This document shows, one piece after another, positions 5,702-6,258 of a stretch of DNA of 6,258 nucleotides. The stretch lies in the NCBI GenBank assembly GCA_002402225.1, contig NVVM01000023.1, positions 23,409 to 29,666 of the forward strand, in the 5' to 3' direction. The position numbers were made by a program, and so were the translations under genes. Position 1 is the first letter of the stretch; the number at the start of each line of letters is the position of its first letter. Origin of the DNA: Alphaproteobacteria bacterium (GTDB lineage: Bacteria; Pseudomonadota; Alphaproteobacteria; Sphingomonadales; Emcibacteraceae). The notes beneath the pieces were generated by a model. The model was not told the origin of the DNA, made no database searches, and worked only from the letters and a program-made list of their open reading frames with translations.

Positions 5702-6258
5702 ATGCTCACCAAAAAACAGCGGGATTTATTGCTTTTCATCCATGAAAGACTTCAGGAAAATGGGGTGGCCCCGTCCTTTGATGAAATGAAAGACGCGCTT
5801 AATTTAAAGTCCAAGTCCGGCATCCACCGGCTGATTGGCGCGCTTGAGGAACGTCAGTTTCTGCGCCGGTTACCCAACCGTGCGCGGGCATTGGAAATAT
5901 TGCGCCTGCCCGATAACGAAGAAAACAGCCCGCCAGTTTCTGTAAATATATTCACGCCTGATTTTGGGGCCAAGCCAGAAGAAAACCCGGGCACGGTGGA
6001 TATTCCCCTGCACGGACGCATAGCTGCCGGCACCCCGATCGAGGCGCTTGAGCAATTTGAGAATATCCCAGTGCCCGCTTCCATGATTGGCAGCGGCAGC
6101 CATTATGCCCTCGAAATTGACGGCGATTCCATGAGAGAGGCTGGCATATTGGACGGCGATACCATTGTGGTTCAAAGATGTGACGCGGCCGAGAATGGCG
6201 CCATTGTTGTGGCCTTGATTGATGAGCAGGAAGCCACCCTGAAGACCCTCTATAAAAA
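5702..6258 (+). CDS. lexA: LexA repressor (SOS regulator, S24 peptidase), 3' end outside window
   Basis: LexA represses DNA-damage genes and cleaves itself when RecA filaments form. The first 185 codons are present; by comparison with E. coli about 45 residues remain beyond the edge. Residues 1-65 are the winged-helix DNA-binding domain, beginning [17 protein letters not shown], with the recognition-helix region [19 protein letters not shown] (35-53) in the alphaproteobacterial form. A linker of about 30 residues (70-99) follows. The cleavage site is HGRIAAGTP with Ala109-Gly110. The catalytic dyad is Ser143 in IDGDSM and Lys181 in ATLKTL, both present, so self-cleavage should work. AGGAG (5689-5693) sits 8 bases before the ATG. 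The gene has its own promoter with an overlapping LexA-type box and starts 70 bp after moaC on the same strand, so some readthrough from the trp-moaC transcript is also possible. Confidence 0.97.
   Translation, partial: MLTKKQRDLLLFIHERLQENGVAPSFDEMKDALNLKSKSGIHRLIGALEERQFLRRLPNRARALEILRLPDNEENSPPVSVNIFTPDFGAKPEENPGTVDIPLHGRIAAGTPIEALEQFENIPVPASMIGSGSHYALEIDGDSMREAGILDGDTIVVQRCDAAENGAIVVALIDEQEATLKTLYK

Noticed and set aside
1..6258. A new multi-gene system
   Set aside because: Every coding region belongs to a well-known family with intact motifs; only gene order and small regulatory details are unusual.

Overview
The window looks like ordinary alphaproteobacterial chromosome. The clues are the gene order trpG-trpD-trpC-moaC next to lexA, a LexA whose N-terminus is of the alphaproteobacterial type (MLTKKQ...SGIHRL), a direct-repeat GAAC-N7-(G/A)AAC operator in front of it, and a tRNA-Gln with the U1-A72 pair expected where Gln-tRNA is made by GatCAB. 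Base composition is moderate, with genes near even GC and AT-rich gaps. The genus cannot be fixed from this sequence alone.

Layout. Positions 1-1037 (minus strand) hold a Ppx/GppA family phosphatase whose 3' end lies outside the window. A 200-bp AT-rich gap follows, carrying three short direct repeats and candidate divergent promoters. Then come a tRNA-Gln(CTG) gene (1238-1311) and a 426-residue dicarboxylate/amino acid:cation symporter (1426-2706). Thirty-five bases later a tight block starts: trpG (2742-3353), trpD (3350-4366), trpC (4359-5153) and moaC (5155-5631), with junctions of -4, -8 and +1 bp. After a 70-bp regulatory gap lexA begins at 5702 and runs off the right edge, missing only its last part.

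How the genes work together. TrpG, TrpD and TrpC cover early tryptophan synthesis: the glutaminase subunit of anthranilate synthase, the phosphoribosyl transfer, and indole-glycerol-phosphate synthesis. The large subunit TrpE is not in the window. MoaC acts in molybdenum cofactor synthesis and seems to share the trp transcript. LexA is the SOS repressor and has its own promoter with an overlapping LexA-type box, so it probably represses itself.

I found no mobile element, CRISPR array or clear terminator, and no sign of an undescribed multi-gene system. The points most worth a second look are the apparent absence of trpE and moeA from their usual places in this neighbourhood, the U73 discriminator of the tRNA-Gln, the repeat array at 1094-1137, and the inverted repeat framing the lexA control region.
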